A stretch of DNA of 64,000 bases from Lyngbya confervoides BDU141951 (GTDB lineage: Bacteria > Cyanobacteriota > Cyanobacteriia > Thermosynechococcales > Thermosynechococcaceae). A program made the translations under genes and the position numbers. The notes below the pieces were generated by a model. The model was not told where the DNA came from, ran no database searches, and was given only the letters and a program-made list of their open reading frames with translations. The DNA lies in assembly GCF_000817775.3 (NCBI RefSeq), contig NZ_JTHE03000100.1, forward strand, positions 62,001-126,000, written 5' to 3'. Below are positions 38,937 to 47,137 of this stretch, piece by piece; the stretch's first letter is position 1, and every line of letters begins with the position of its first letter.

Positions 38937-40754
38937 TTAGCGGTCCGGCCCTGCCAGGGCCCGCGCAATCCACTGGCGCAGGGTTGGAAGAATCTGATCG
39001 ATGGCAATCTGGACCGATTCTCCCGATGCCCGAATCACCACTTCCACTTCCCCCTGGGCAACCGCACGACCGGTGACAACCCGATAGGGAATGCCCAACA
39101 GGTCCGCATCTTTGAACTTCACACCGGCTCGCTCCTGGCGATCATCGAGGAGGGTTTCAATGCCCGCCTGGTTGAGATCGTGGTAGATCTGGTCTGCCAC
39201 CGCCACCTGCTGCGCATCTTTGAGATTGGGGATGACCACAATGGCCTGGTAGGGGGCAAGGGCCACGGGCCAGATAATCCCTTGATCGTCATAGGACTGC
39301 TCCACGGCGGCCTGGGCCAGACGAGATACCCCCACCCCATAGCACCCCATCACCAGGGCCTCTTCTTTGCCCTGCTCACTGGTGTAGGTGGCCCCCATGG
39401 CCTGGGAATATTTGCGGCCCAACTGAAAAATATGGCCAATCTCAATGCCGCGGGCAGTCCGTAACCGCTGGCTGGGATCATGCACAGCGCGATCGCCGGC
39501 CTGGGCCTGACGCACATCCACCACCTCCTGGGGTTGAACCATCGGATTGCCCCAGCGGAGGCCAACCCGATGCTGGCCCAGCTGATTGGCCCCGGCGACA
39601 AAGCCCTGAAGTGGCACCGCCGTCTCATCTAACAGCCGCAAAAACGCTGGTTCCAGGTGAGGCTGATTGTTGATCCACTTGTCGCTCAGATCCGGGGCAA
39701 TGTAGCCCAGGGGGCAATCGGGCTTTAAAAGGGCCTGGGCCGCCTCACTTTCCAGGGGCGAGAGGGAAATAAGGGCCGTGGCATCGTAGCGCGGGGCCCG
39801 AGCAGTCAAGGCATTCACCAGCTTCACCTCATTCACGGTTTGGTCGCCGCGCAGACCCACCAACACCAGCACCTGGCGATCATTCTCAAAGGATGCCCCG
39901 TAGAGGACCGTCTTGAGGACCTGGGTGGCGGAGCAGTTCAGGGACTCACACAGGGCCTCAAGGGTACTACAATCAGGGGTTTCCACGGTTTCCACCGCTG
40001 TAAAGGGCGAAGGCTGAGCCTTGGGCGGCACCGAAACAGCCTTTTCGCTGTTGGCTGCATATTGCCCATCTTCACTGAAGAGAACTTCATCTTCTCCCGC
40101 CTCAGCCAATACCATGAACTCATGGGATTTAGATCCGCCAATGGCTCCCGAATCCGCCTCCACCGCCCGAAATTCTAGTCCGCAGCGCTGGAGAATGCGG
40201 CTATAGGTCTGGTACATCAAATTGTAGGTTTGATCTAAACTGGCGGCATCGGCATGGAAGGAATAGCCGTCCTTCATAATAAATTCTCGCCCGCGCATCA
40301 ATCCAAACCGAGGCCGGATTTCGTCTCGAAATTTAGTCTGGATTTGATACAGATGCAGAGGCAGCTGCCGATAGGATCGAATTAAATCTCGGGCAAGGGC
40401 CGTAATGACTTCTTCGTGGGTAGGCCCCAGGCCCAGGTCTCGATCCTGGCGATCGCGCAGGGCAAACATAATGCCTTCGGCTTTGGTATAGGTCTCCCAG
40501 CGTCCGGACTCGCGCCACAGATCAGCGGGCTGCAGCTGAGGCAACAGACATTCCTGCGCTCCGCTGCGATTCATTTCCTCGCGCACGATCTGAGAAACCT
40601 TTTGTAGAACCCGCCACATGAACGGCAGGTAGGCATAGATCCCATTGCCCACCCGGCGAATATATCCGGCTCGAACCAAAAGTTTATGGCTGGGAAGTTC
40701 CGCATCCGCGGGATCTTCTCGAAGGGTCACCAATAGCAGCTGAGACAGGCGCAT
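38937..40754 (-). CDS. proS: Prolyl-tRNA synthetase, bacterial type
   Basis: ProS charges tRNA-Pro. The 605-residue protein is the bacterial type, with an editing (INS) domain inserted between class II motifs 2 and 3. Motif 1 is [33 protein letters not shown] and [27 protein letters not shown] form motif 2. The INS domain (residues ~230-400) includes [13 protein letters not shown]. Motif 3 is [16 protein letters not shown], and a C-terminal anticodon-binding domain follows. It is divergent from rsmH. The spacer downstream, 38827-38936, shows no clear terminator. Confidence 0.97.
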   Translation of the reverse strand: MRLSQLLLVTLREDPADAELPSHKLLVRAGYIRRVGNGIYAYLPFMWRVLQKVSQIVREEMNRSGAQECLLPQLQPADLWRESGRWETYTKAEGIMFALRDRQDRDLGLGPTHEEVITALARDLIRSYRQLPLHLYQIQTKFRDEIRPRFGLMRGREFIMKDGYSFHADAASLDQTYNLMYQTYSRILQRCGLEFRAVEADSGAIGGSKSHEFMVLAEAGEDEVLFSEDGQYAANSEKAVSVPPKAQPSPFTAVETVETPDCSTLEALCESLNCSATQVLKTVLYGASFENDRQVLVLVGLRGDQTVNEVKLVNALTARAPRYDATALISLSPLESEAAQALLKPDCPLGYIAPDLSDKWINNQPHLEPAFLRLLDETAVPLQGFVAGANQLGQHRVGLRWGNPMVQPQEVVDVRQAQAGDRAVHDPSQRLRTARGIEIGHIFQLGRKYSQAMGATYTSEQGKEEALVMGCYGVGVSRLAQAAVEQSYDDQGIIWPVALAPYQAIVVIPNLKDAQQVAVADQIYHDLNQAGIETLLDDRQERAGVKFKDADLLGIPYRVVTGRAVAQGEVEVVIRASGESVQIAIDQILPTLRQWIARALAGPDR

Positions 40755-40907
40755 AGATTCCTAAACTTTGACGGCGTTGCAGGGTCCTTGACCGGCCCGG
40801 AGGCTAGCCAGGGGCCTTTTGCTCTCAAGCCTTTCATCATCTCCCCTTGCAGTTCCAATGGCAAGATAGTAAAGCAATCCATTTCTGGTGGAGTTGAGAG
40901 TAAATCC

Positions 40908-41804
40908 ATGGCCAGCGCTGTTCCGTCCCCAGCCCCGCTCCCCTTTCATCATGTCTCGGTGCTGGCCGCAGAGGTCCTGGAGGGGCTGAATCTGCGGTCG
41001 GGGGGATGCTATCTGGATCTCACCGTGGGCGGCGGCGGTCACAGCCAGCTCATTCTAGAGGCGGACCCCACGGTGTGCCTGACTGCCATTGACCAGGACG
41101 AACAGGCCCTGCAGGCGGCCCGAACCCGCCTGCAGGCCTACGGCGATCGCATCCAGTTCTGGAAGGGGAACTTTTCCACCTTTTCTCCACCCCTGGAAAG
41201 CTTTGACGGCATTCTTGCCGATCTGGGCGTCAGTTCGGCTCAGTTTGATCAAGGCGAACGGGGCTTTAGCTTCCGCCAGGACGCGCCTCTGGATATGCGC
41301 ATGGATCTCAGTCAGGATCTCACTGCAGCCGATCTGCTCAATCACCTCAGCGAACGGGATCTGGCCGATTTATTTTTTCGCCTGGGAGAGGAGCGCTTTT
41401 CTAAACGCATTGCTCGGCAGGTGGTACAGCGCCGTCCCCTGCAAACCACAGGGCAGCTAGCCAGCCTAGTCATTGCCGCTCTGCCAGTGGCCCTCAAGCA
41501 AAAGAAATGGCGCATTCATCCTGCAACACGGGTTTTTCAATCCTTGCGTATGGCCGTGAACCGGGAGCTGGAATCTCTGGAAACCCTGCTGGAGATAAGC
41601 CCCCGATGGCTCCGTCCCCAGGGCAGACTGTGCATCATCAGCTTTCACAGCCTTGAGGATCGGCAAGTTAAGCTGAGTTTTCGAAACCACCCTGATCTGC
41701 GGCCCCTTACCAAAAAGCCCCTGGTACCGACCGCAGCGGAGCAGGCCCTCAACCCGCGATCGCGATCTGCCAAACTGAGAATTGCAGAACGGCTATATTC
41801 CTAG
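40908..41804 (+). CDS. rsmH: 16S rRNA (cytosine-1402-N4)-methyltransferase
   Basis: RsmH (formerly MraW) methylates C1402 of 16S rRNA using S-adenosylmethionine. The protein starts at ATG 40908 (MASAVPSPAPLPFHHVSVL) and has 298 residues. The SAM-binding motif is YLDLTVGGGGHSQLIL, and further blocks are FDGILADLGVSSAQFD and GRLCIISFHSLEDRQVK near the C-terminus. A frame running back to 40788 has no family support. It is not in the usual mra cell-division cluster; here it stands between proS and the amidase. Confidence 0.95.
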   Translation: MASAVPSPAPLPFHHVSVLAAEVLEGLNLRSGGCYLDLTVGGGGHSQLILEADPTVCLTAIDQDEQALQAARTRLQAYGDRIQFWKGNFSTFSPPLESFDGILADLGVSSAQFDQGERGFSFRQDAPLDMRMDLSQDLTAADLLNHLSERDLADLFFRLGEERFSKRIARQVVQRRPLQTTGQLASLVIAALPVALKQKKWRIHPATRVFQSLRMAVNRELESLETLLEISPRWLRPQGRLCIISFHSLEDRQVKLSFRNHPDLRPLTKKPLVPTAAEQALNPRSRSAKLRIAERLYS

Positions 41805-42070
41805 TAATCTACATCCCAGCATCTGATCCCTCTAAGGCGAAGGCTTCAAGGGTCGGACCGGTTGCAATCCTTTCGCCTCCCGGCCCCTGGGGGCAAGGAA
41901 ACATTCTGGCCCGGGTTAGAGTCAAAAAAAAACGCATGGCTAAATTTTTCTCTGGATTAGTGGATTTTGCCCCTGTTTTTACCCACCTCCGATGCTGTAA
42001 GCCCAAAACGTTTTGAGATTGCACCCATGATGAACCGTCAACTGATGAATGCGACAGTCAGGGGGAAATT
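41805..42070. other. Intergenic region rsmH / amidase
   Basis: A 266 bp spacer. A run of eight or nine A residues at about 41925-41933 and an AT-rich segment (aaatttttctctggatt) make a plausible promoter for the amidase. No hairpin terminator for rsmH or other gene is seen. Confidence 0.35.
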
Positions 42071-43114
42071 TTGAAATTAGCTCGCTGGATTATTCCGCCG
42101 CTCACCCTGTTCTTAGCGAGTGTGGCAACCTCCGTGGAAGCGGCAAGGCTCACCTACTGGAATTTTGATCTCAAGGATGCTCGCCTGGATTTAATTACCG
42201 ATGCCGGGGTCAAGCCTCGGGCACTGGTGGTTCCCAATCCCACCCGAGTCATTATCGATCTGCCCAATACTTCAATTCGGCGCCCGAAAAACCAGCAAAA
42301 AATTAAAAGTCGCTATATCAAAGAGATGCGGGTGGCGCAGTTCAACAAAAGCACCACCCGCATTGTGTTGGAGTTATCCAAGCAATACACCATCAGTCCT
42401 TCCAAGCTGGAAATTCGCGGCATTGCTCCGAACCGATGGTTTGTTCGCCTTCCAAAGTTTTTTCCGGTCCGCGATGCGAACCCTCAATCGCAAAAGCTAA
42501 TTTCGGTTCAGGTCCCCCCGGCAAAGCTACCTGATCCCAGGGCCAGCGCGCCATCGGTCCCGGTGCGGCCAGGGGCTAAGGTCGTGGCCATTGATCCTGG
42601 CCATGGCGGGCGAGATCCCGGTGCGGTGGGCAACGGCCTTTACGAAAAGAATGTGGTGTTCTCCATCTCCCAAGATGTTATTGCAGAGCTGAGACGGCGC
42701 GGGATTAACGCGATCGCCACGCGCAGCAGCGATGTGGAGGTGGACCTCCAGCCTCGGGTAGATAAGGCCGAGGGCATCAGAGCCGATGTGTTTGTGAGTA
42801 TCCACGCCAATGCCATCAGTCTGTCCCGTCCGGACATTAATGGACTGGAGACTTATTACTACGCCACCGCCTCCGGTTATCGCTTGGCACGCAACATTCA
42901 TAACAGCATCTTGCAAAACGTGAGCATTGGCGATCGCGGTATTCGCCAGGCTCGCTTTTACGTATTGCGAAAAACCTCCATGCCGGCCGTTCTCGTTGAA
43001 ACCGGCTTTATTACCGGGGCACGCGACTCGGCCAACTTTAAATCCGCAGCCTACCGCCAAAAAATGGCCAAGGCGATTGCCGAAGGCATTATCAACTACC
43101 TCAATGGTCGCTAG
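42071..43114 (+). CDS. amiC: N-acetylmuramoyl-L-alanine amidase with AMIN domain (AmiC type)
   Basis: This periplasmic zinc amidase splits peptidoglycan stem peptides from MurNAc, as in septum splitting and cell-cell communication of cyanobacteria. The start is TTG (42071), preceded by CAGGGGG; no in-frame ATG exists upstream. A signal peptide (ARWIIPPLTLFLASVATSVEAA) leads into an AMIN domain (~residues 25-135) that targets the enzyme to the wall. The Amidase_3 domain follows, with metal or catalytic residues in AIDPGHGGRDPGAVG, LYEKNVV, FVSIHANA and LVETGFITG. Length 347 residues. It converges on the kinase-WD40 gene. Confidence 0.93.
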   Translation: MKLARWIIPPLTLFLASVATSVEAARLTYWNFDLKDARLDLITDAGVKPRALVVPNPTRVIIDLPNTSIRRPKNQQKIKSRYIKEMRVAQFNKSTTRIVLELSKQYTISPSKLEIRGIAPNRWFVRLPKFFPVRDANPQSQKLISVQVPPAKLPDPRASAPSVPVRPGAKVVAIDPGHGGRDPGAVGNGLYEKNVVFSISQDVIAELRRRGINAIATRSSDVEVDLQPRVDKAEGIRADVFVSIHANAISLSRPDINGLETYYYATASGYRLARNIHNSILQNVSIGDRGIRQARFYVLRKTSMPAVLVETGFITGARDSANFKSAAYRQKMAKAIAEGIINYLNGR

Positions 43115-43173
43115 GCAATGTCTGGGTCGAGGTCAAGGCACCGGGGAAAACACAGGTCACACCGGGATTACCC

Positions 43174-45495
43174 CTAGGGGGAAGCTAGATCTTCCTGTCC
43201 TGCCAGAGTTTTGACTTCCTGTCCCGAAGGAATGTCCCACACCTTAATCAGATGATCTTGACCGCCGCTCACCAGGGTTTGACCATTAGACGAAAAATCC
43301 AGCGACGTAATGTCGTCCCGATGGCCACGGAATGTTTTAACCAGTCGTCCCTGACGCAGGTTCCAGAGCTTAATGAGATGATCGCCGCCGCCCGTTGCCA
43401 GCAACTGACCATCTTCACTAAAGGTGATGGCGGATATATAGGTGTTTCGGTGCCCGATCAGGGACTGCATAATTTTGCCGCTGGGGTAGTCCCAAAGATT
43501 AATGGTGCCGCTCCAGTTTCCCGAAGCTAACCAAGATCCCTCCGGGCTCACGGCCATCACCCGCACGGGCTCGACGGACTGCCATTCCCCAATATCGGGA
43601 AAGGTGCGGAGGGATTCCCCGGTTTTCAAGCTCCACACATTCATCTGGCCACTGCTGGAACTGCTCACCAGCTCGGCATGGCTGGGCATCGCCACCAGAG
43701 CCTGTTCACTGGCATAGGTGTTGGTTTCAATGCGCATCAGCTGGTTCGTGAGCAGATTGTGAATCATAATGCCACCGCTCCACCCGTTACTGACCAAAAA
43801 ATTACCCTGGGCATCCGTGGTTGCATTTTGCAGCGCACCGCCGCCGGTTTCACTGGATTTGTCAAGCTTACGCAGCAGGGTTCCCTGGGGAAAGGTCCAA
43901 AACACCACGTCTCCGGATCGACTGCTGCTCATTAAGGCGCGGCCATCGGGCGTAAAGCGCACAAAGTTAATGGGCTCATAGTGCTCCGTGAGGGATTTCA
44001 GCAGACGGCCCTGACGCAGATCCCACACCTTGACCGTCATGTCTCGGCTGCCGCTCACCAGGAACTGACCATCAGGGCTGATATCCACCTGGGTGACGGC
44101 ATCGTTATGGCTGTCGCGGGTCAATGGGCGGGGCGGGTCTACAAGATGATTCTGGGCGGAGGAGGTCTCCGGCTGCAACTGAAACCAGGATCGCAACAGG
44201 GTTTCGAGGGAATCTGGAACCGTCTGCACCGATCCGGCATACAGTTCCGGGACCAGCAATAGCCCCAAGCCAAACAGGCTTGAAAGGCAAAGGACACTGC
44301 CGACCACCGTGGGCGGCAGCTGAGTCAGTCGTTGCTTGATCCCAGCCAAGATAGAACCCCAATCGCTTTGCACGGGGCGCCCCCCTGAGGACACGGGGAT
44401 CGATCCAGGCTGCGATCCCCGACGAGGCGGGGGGGGAACTGGCGCGGGGGGGGGAGCGGATTTTGCCTGTTTGGCCCGATCTAGCTTTTGCTTCAGGTCT
44501 GGACTAAAAATGTCTAACCCCAGCTTGGCCTTGCGATCGCACCAGTAGCAGCGACCGTAGCTGGTGCTGAATAAATGATTCTTCTCCAGATGACAGGCTT
44601 TGAGGGATTTAATGGCTAACCGGAGCGCCTGGGCCCAGTCCTCCGCCCGAGGTCGCTGGTTGGGCTGTCGATGACCGAGGGTAAAGCAATCCTGAAAATG
44701 GCTCTGAATCTGCGAATGGGCAATATCCAGAGGAATAGTCGTAGGCCCCGGCTTAATGAGGCTGCGCTGGGCATAGGGCCAGTAGCCATGTCGGATTAAG
44801 TCTGTGGGATTGGGAGACTCTCCCTGGGCAATCCAGCGCCCTTTAAAGGGGTGATCGCCAAACAGCAGCAGATAGATAATGACCGCCAGGCGAAATCGAT
44901 CGTGGATCTCCGTTTGATCCACCTTTGAGAGTTCCTGCCCCAGCAGCTCGGGGGGCGTAAATCCCTCTGATCCCACCAAACAGCGGTAGACGCTCTGGCT
45001 GTAGGGATCTTTGACCTGAAACGAGTCGGTGTCAATAATGGAAATCAAGGCATTTTTGTTGACCAGGATATTCTGGGGTTTAATATCCCCGATCACATAG
45101 CCTTCCCGGTGCAGCGCCTGCACTGCCAAGGCAATATTGAGGGCGGTGGTGTGGAGATATTTCCAGTTGAAGCGAGGGGCCTTACGACTGCGTAGGCGCG
45201 GGTTGTAGATGGTCGAAAGGGGAACGCTTTCCCCAATTAAGGGCATTACAAAGCCCACCGGATTGCCGCGCTCATCTTCCAAAATATCCTGGGGCCAGGC
45301 GAAGGTGATATGGTGGCGATCGCGCATTGGATCCATGGGGGGATGGGCGATCATGATTTCCAGCTTCTTAAGACGCGCGGGAGTCGGCTGGTGATAAAGC
45401 TTTGCCACCCAGTCAGGCCGCGAGGTTTCCCAGATCATGCCCTCGCCACTGTTTGCCATCTCCTGGGTAAGGGTGATGGACTTTCCCGTCACCAT
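43174..45495 (-). CDS. Protein kinase-like domain fused to a WD40 propeller
   Basis: This is the third gene of the vWA-PP2C-kinase group. From ATG 45495 (MVTGKSITLTQEM) it has 773 residues. An ancient-type kinase domain (~1-270) keeps the catalytic loop GDIKPQNILV and DTDSFQV in place of DFG. A Cys motif, CYWCDR, and a Pro-rich linker come next. One helix (VVGSVLCLSSLFGLGLLLV) anchors it in the membrane, and seven WD40 repeats (VWDLRQG, LWNLRQG, VWDIPSG and others) make a full propeller. The start is six bases past the PP2C stop and is preceded by AAGGTG; ATG 45513 is possible. Substrates unknown. Confidence 0.88.
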   Translation of the reverse strand: MVTGKSITLTQEMANSGEGMIWETSRPDWVAKLYHQPTPARLKKLEIMIAHPPMDPMRDRHHITFAWPQDILEDERGNPVGFVMPLIGESVPLSTIYNPRLRSRKAPRFNWKYLHTTALNIALAVQALHREGYVIGDIKPQNILVNKNALISIIDTDSFQVKDPYSQSVYRCLVGSEGFTPPELLGQELSKVDQTEIHDRFRLAVIIYLLLFGDHPFKGRWIAQGESPNPTDLIRHGYWPYAQRSLIKPGPTTIPLDIAHSQIQSHFQDCFTLGHRQPNQRPRAEDWAQALRLAIKSLKACHLEKNHLFSTSYGRCYWCDRKAKLGLDIFSPDLKQKLDRAKQAKSAPPPAPVPPPPRRGSQPGSIPVSSGGRPVQSDWGSILAGIKQRLTQLPPTVVGSVLCLSSLFGLGLLLVPELYAGSVQTVPDSLETLLRSWFQLQPETSSAQNHLVDPPRPLTRDSHNDAVTQVDISPDGQFLVSGSRDMTVKVWDLRQGRLLKSLTEHYEPINFVRFTPDGRALMSSSRSGDVVFWTFPQGTLLRKLDKSSETGGGALQNATTDAQGNFLVSNGWSGGIMIHNLLTNQLMRIETNTYASEQALVAMPSHAELVSSSSSGQMNVWSLKTGESLRTFPDIGEWQSVEPVRVMAVSPEGSWLASGNWSGTINLWDYPSGKIMQSLIGHRNTYISAITFSEDGQLLATGGGDHLIKLWNLRQGRLVKTFRGHRDDITSLDFSSNGQTLVSGGQDHLIKVWDIPSGQEVKTLAGQEDLASP

Positions 45496-45500
45496 GCACC

Positions 45501-46289
45501 TTAGGACTCGCATAGCGCCTCCGGATGCCGATGCAGACAAATGAGCAAGGTCTTGTCGTCGTCGGTTTTAGCATTCAACCGATCCGACTCCAGAAAAGTT
45601 TGCAGGTAGGATTGCTGTTCCTCTCCTGTGGCAAAATGCTGGAGACAGTCCTTAAAGGGACGAAAAAAGGGCGCATGGGGCAACCAATCCTGATAGCGAA
45701 TGGCCACCTTCTCTAGGCCGTCCGTGGCCGCGGCAATAAACTCCGGACAGCCCAACTGCACCGAGACTCGCAGCTGGTCCAATGCCCCCGGAGAGGTAAT
45801 AAACAGCGTCTCATTAATATACTCTCCCTTTTCAGGCTGGAAGAGGAGCTCAAAGACGGCGCTATTAGAGTGCTGAAGCACGATGAACCCATCACCCACC
45901 TGCATGGCCGCCATCCAGTCAGGGGTCGCAATAAATCCAATGAGGGTGCAGTTGAGTTCTTTTAAGGCAAAGTTTTTATGCTGGGCCTCTGCCATCAAAC
46001 GTTCCAGAATCGCCGCCGCCACCCGTTCAAAGATCTCCACCACCGCCGCCGGATCGGGTCCTGCGTCGAAGGGTTCGAGCTGGGAAAATTCTAGCTTTAA
46101 TTGATCCAGGCAGGTTTGAACCGCAAGCTGGGCTCCAATATCAGCATATTTCGCGCTCCCAGCTCCATCAGATACGGCCCCGTAGAGCACCTCCCCCTCC
46201 ACCAAGAATTGGCTGTAGTCTTGGCAGGGTAAGCTTTGGGCTAAGTGACGTGAACCTACCGAAGAATAGGTAACCGCATTCCAGGACAC
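45501..46289 (-). CDS. PP2C-type Ser/Thr phosphatase of the vWA/kinase group
   Basis: A 262-residue metal-dependent protein phosphatase. PP2C motifs are LYGAVSDGAGSAKYADIGA (metal Asp), MQVGDGFIVL, AATDGLEKV and NAKTDDDKTLLICL at the end. It starts at GTG 46289 with a perfect AAGGAG site five bases upstream. It lies between the vWA gene (73-base gap) and the kinase gene (five-base gap), the standard order for a TerY-P triad. It probably reverses phosphorylation by the kinase, with the vWA protein as one substrate; this is inference from family context. Confidence 0.9.
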   Translation of the reverse strand: MSWNAVTYSSVGSRHLAQSLPCQDYSQFLVEGEVLYGAVSDGAGSAKYADIGAQLAVQTCLDQLKLEFSQLEPFDAGPDPAAVVEIFERVAAAILERLMAEAQHKNFALKELNCTLIGFIATPDWMAAMQVGDGFIVLQHSNSAVFELLFQPEKGEYINETLFITSPGALDQLRVSVQLGCPEFIAAATDGLEKVAIRYQDWLPHAPFFRPFKDCLQHFATGEEQQSYLQTFLESDRLNAKTDDDKTLLICLHRHPEALCES

Positions 46290-46362
46290 AGGGACTCCTT
46301 ACCGTACACACTGAGATTGCAACTGCACACAACGGGGTCGTACAAGCTTAAGTTGCACAGGC

Positions 46363-47028
46363 TTAGGTCGCAATCTGCCCCCAGCCCACGGGCGGGAGGG
46401 CCACCATGTCCGACCCCACCGTACTGCTGGAGACTCGCACCATGGAGTCGCTCAGCCACAAAAACATGGCTCGAAAATCTAATCCATTAAGCATCAGAGG
46501 AGGGCGTTCGGCAGGAGTAATCCGTTGCAGCGTTCCCATATCTGCGCCTTGGACCCCCACGGCAAAAAAGGACAGCTTACGCTGAGCCTCGGCATCCTGA
46601 ATCTTGTGAGCCGCCGCCTGCCAGGGCGAATCTGGGTTGGGCGCACCGTCCGTAATTAAAAACACCCAGGGCCGATAATATTGAATTCCGTTTTGGCGAT
46701 AGGTTTCCTTGCGCCCCTCCAGTAAATCCAGGGCATAATCGATGGCCTCTCCCATGGGGGTCAGTCCCATAGCAGTCAGGGCGGGCGGATCAAACTGGTC
46801 AATGGTCACAAAGTCTTGCACCAATTCCACGGGGCCAAAGCTGACAATGGCCACATCAACCCGGAGAGAAGCCTGTTCATCCTTCATGACGGCTTCTTTA
46901 AATGCCCTTAATCCCTCATTGAGTGCCTGAATGGGTTGGCCTGACATGGAGCTAGAGGTGTCAACCAGCAAGACAACGGGGCAACGGTTTTCTGGATTTT
47001 CAACAAACTCAGGCTGTCCAACAAACAT
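46363..47028 (-). CDS. TerY-like von Willebrand factor A domain protein
   Basis: A 221-residue soluble vWA protein of the TerY type. The metal-ion-dependent adhesion site is complete: VDTSSSMSG (DxSxS), a Thr in LTAMGLTPMGEAID, and an Asp in FLITDGAPNPDS. TerY-like proteins occur with PP2C and kinase partners in tellurite- and stress-linked phosphorylation systems, and both partners follow here on the same strand. The start is ATG 47028. No ter genes (terC, terD) are in the window. The 73-base spacer after it carries degenerate short repeats, but no clear terminator. Confidence 0.9.
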   Translation of the reverse strand: MFVGQPEFVENPENRCPVVLLVDTSSSMSGQPIQALNEGLRAFKEAVMKDEQASLRVDVAIVSFGPVELVQDFVTIDQFDPPALTAMGLTPMGEAIDYALDLLEGRKETYRQNGIQYYRPWVFLITDGAPNPDSPWQAAAHKIQDAEAQRKLSFFAVGVQGADMGTLQRITPAERPPLMLNGLDFRAMFLWLSDSMVRVSSSTVGSDMVALPPVGWGQIAT

Positions 47029-47137
47029 GGAATCTTCTCAATAAATTAGCAAGTCTATAGAAACTATCGTTGAAATTGGACGTCTATTTCCTCCGATAAT
47101 TTCCAAATTAACCCAGTTTGACATGAACAGGCACAGT

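Noticed and set aside
46256-46459. Repeat-like frame DLSLCNLSLYDPVV with pentapeptide look
   Set aside because: It spans the vWA stop, the spacer and the PP2C start out of frame; the similarity to pentapeptide repeats is a composition effect.
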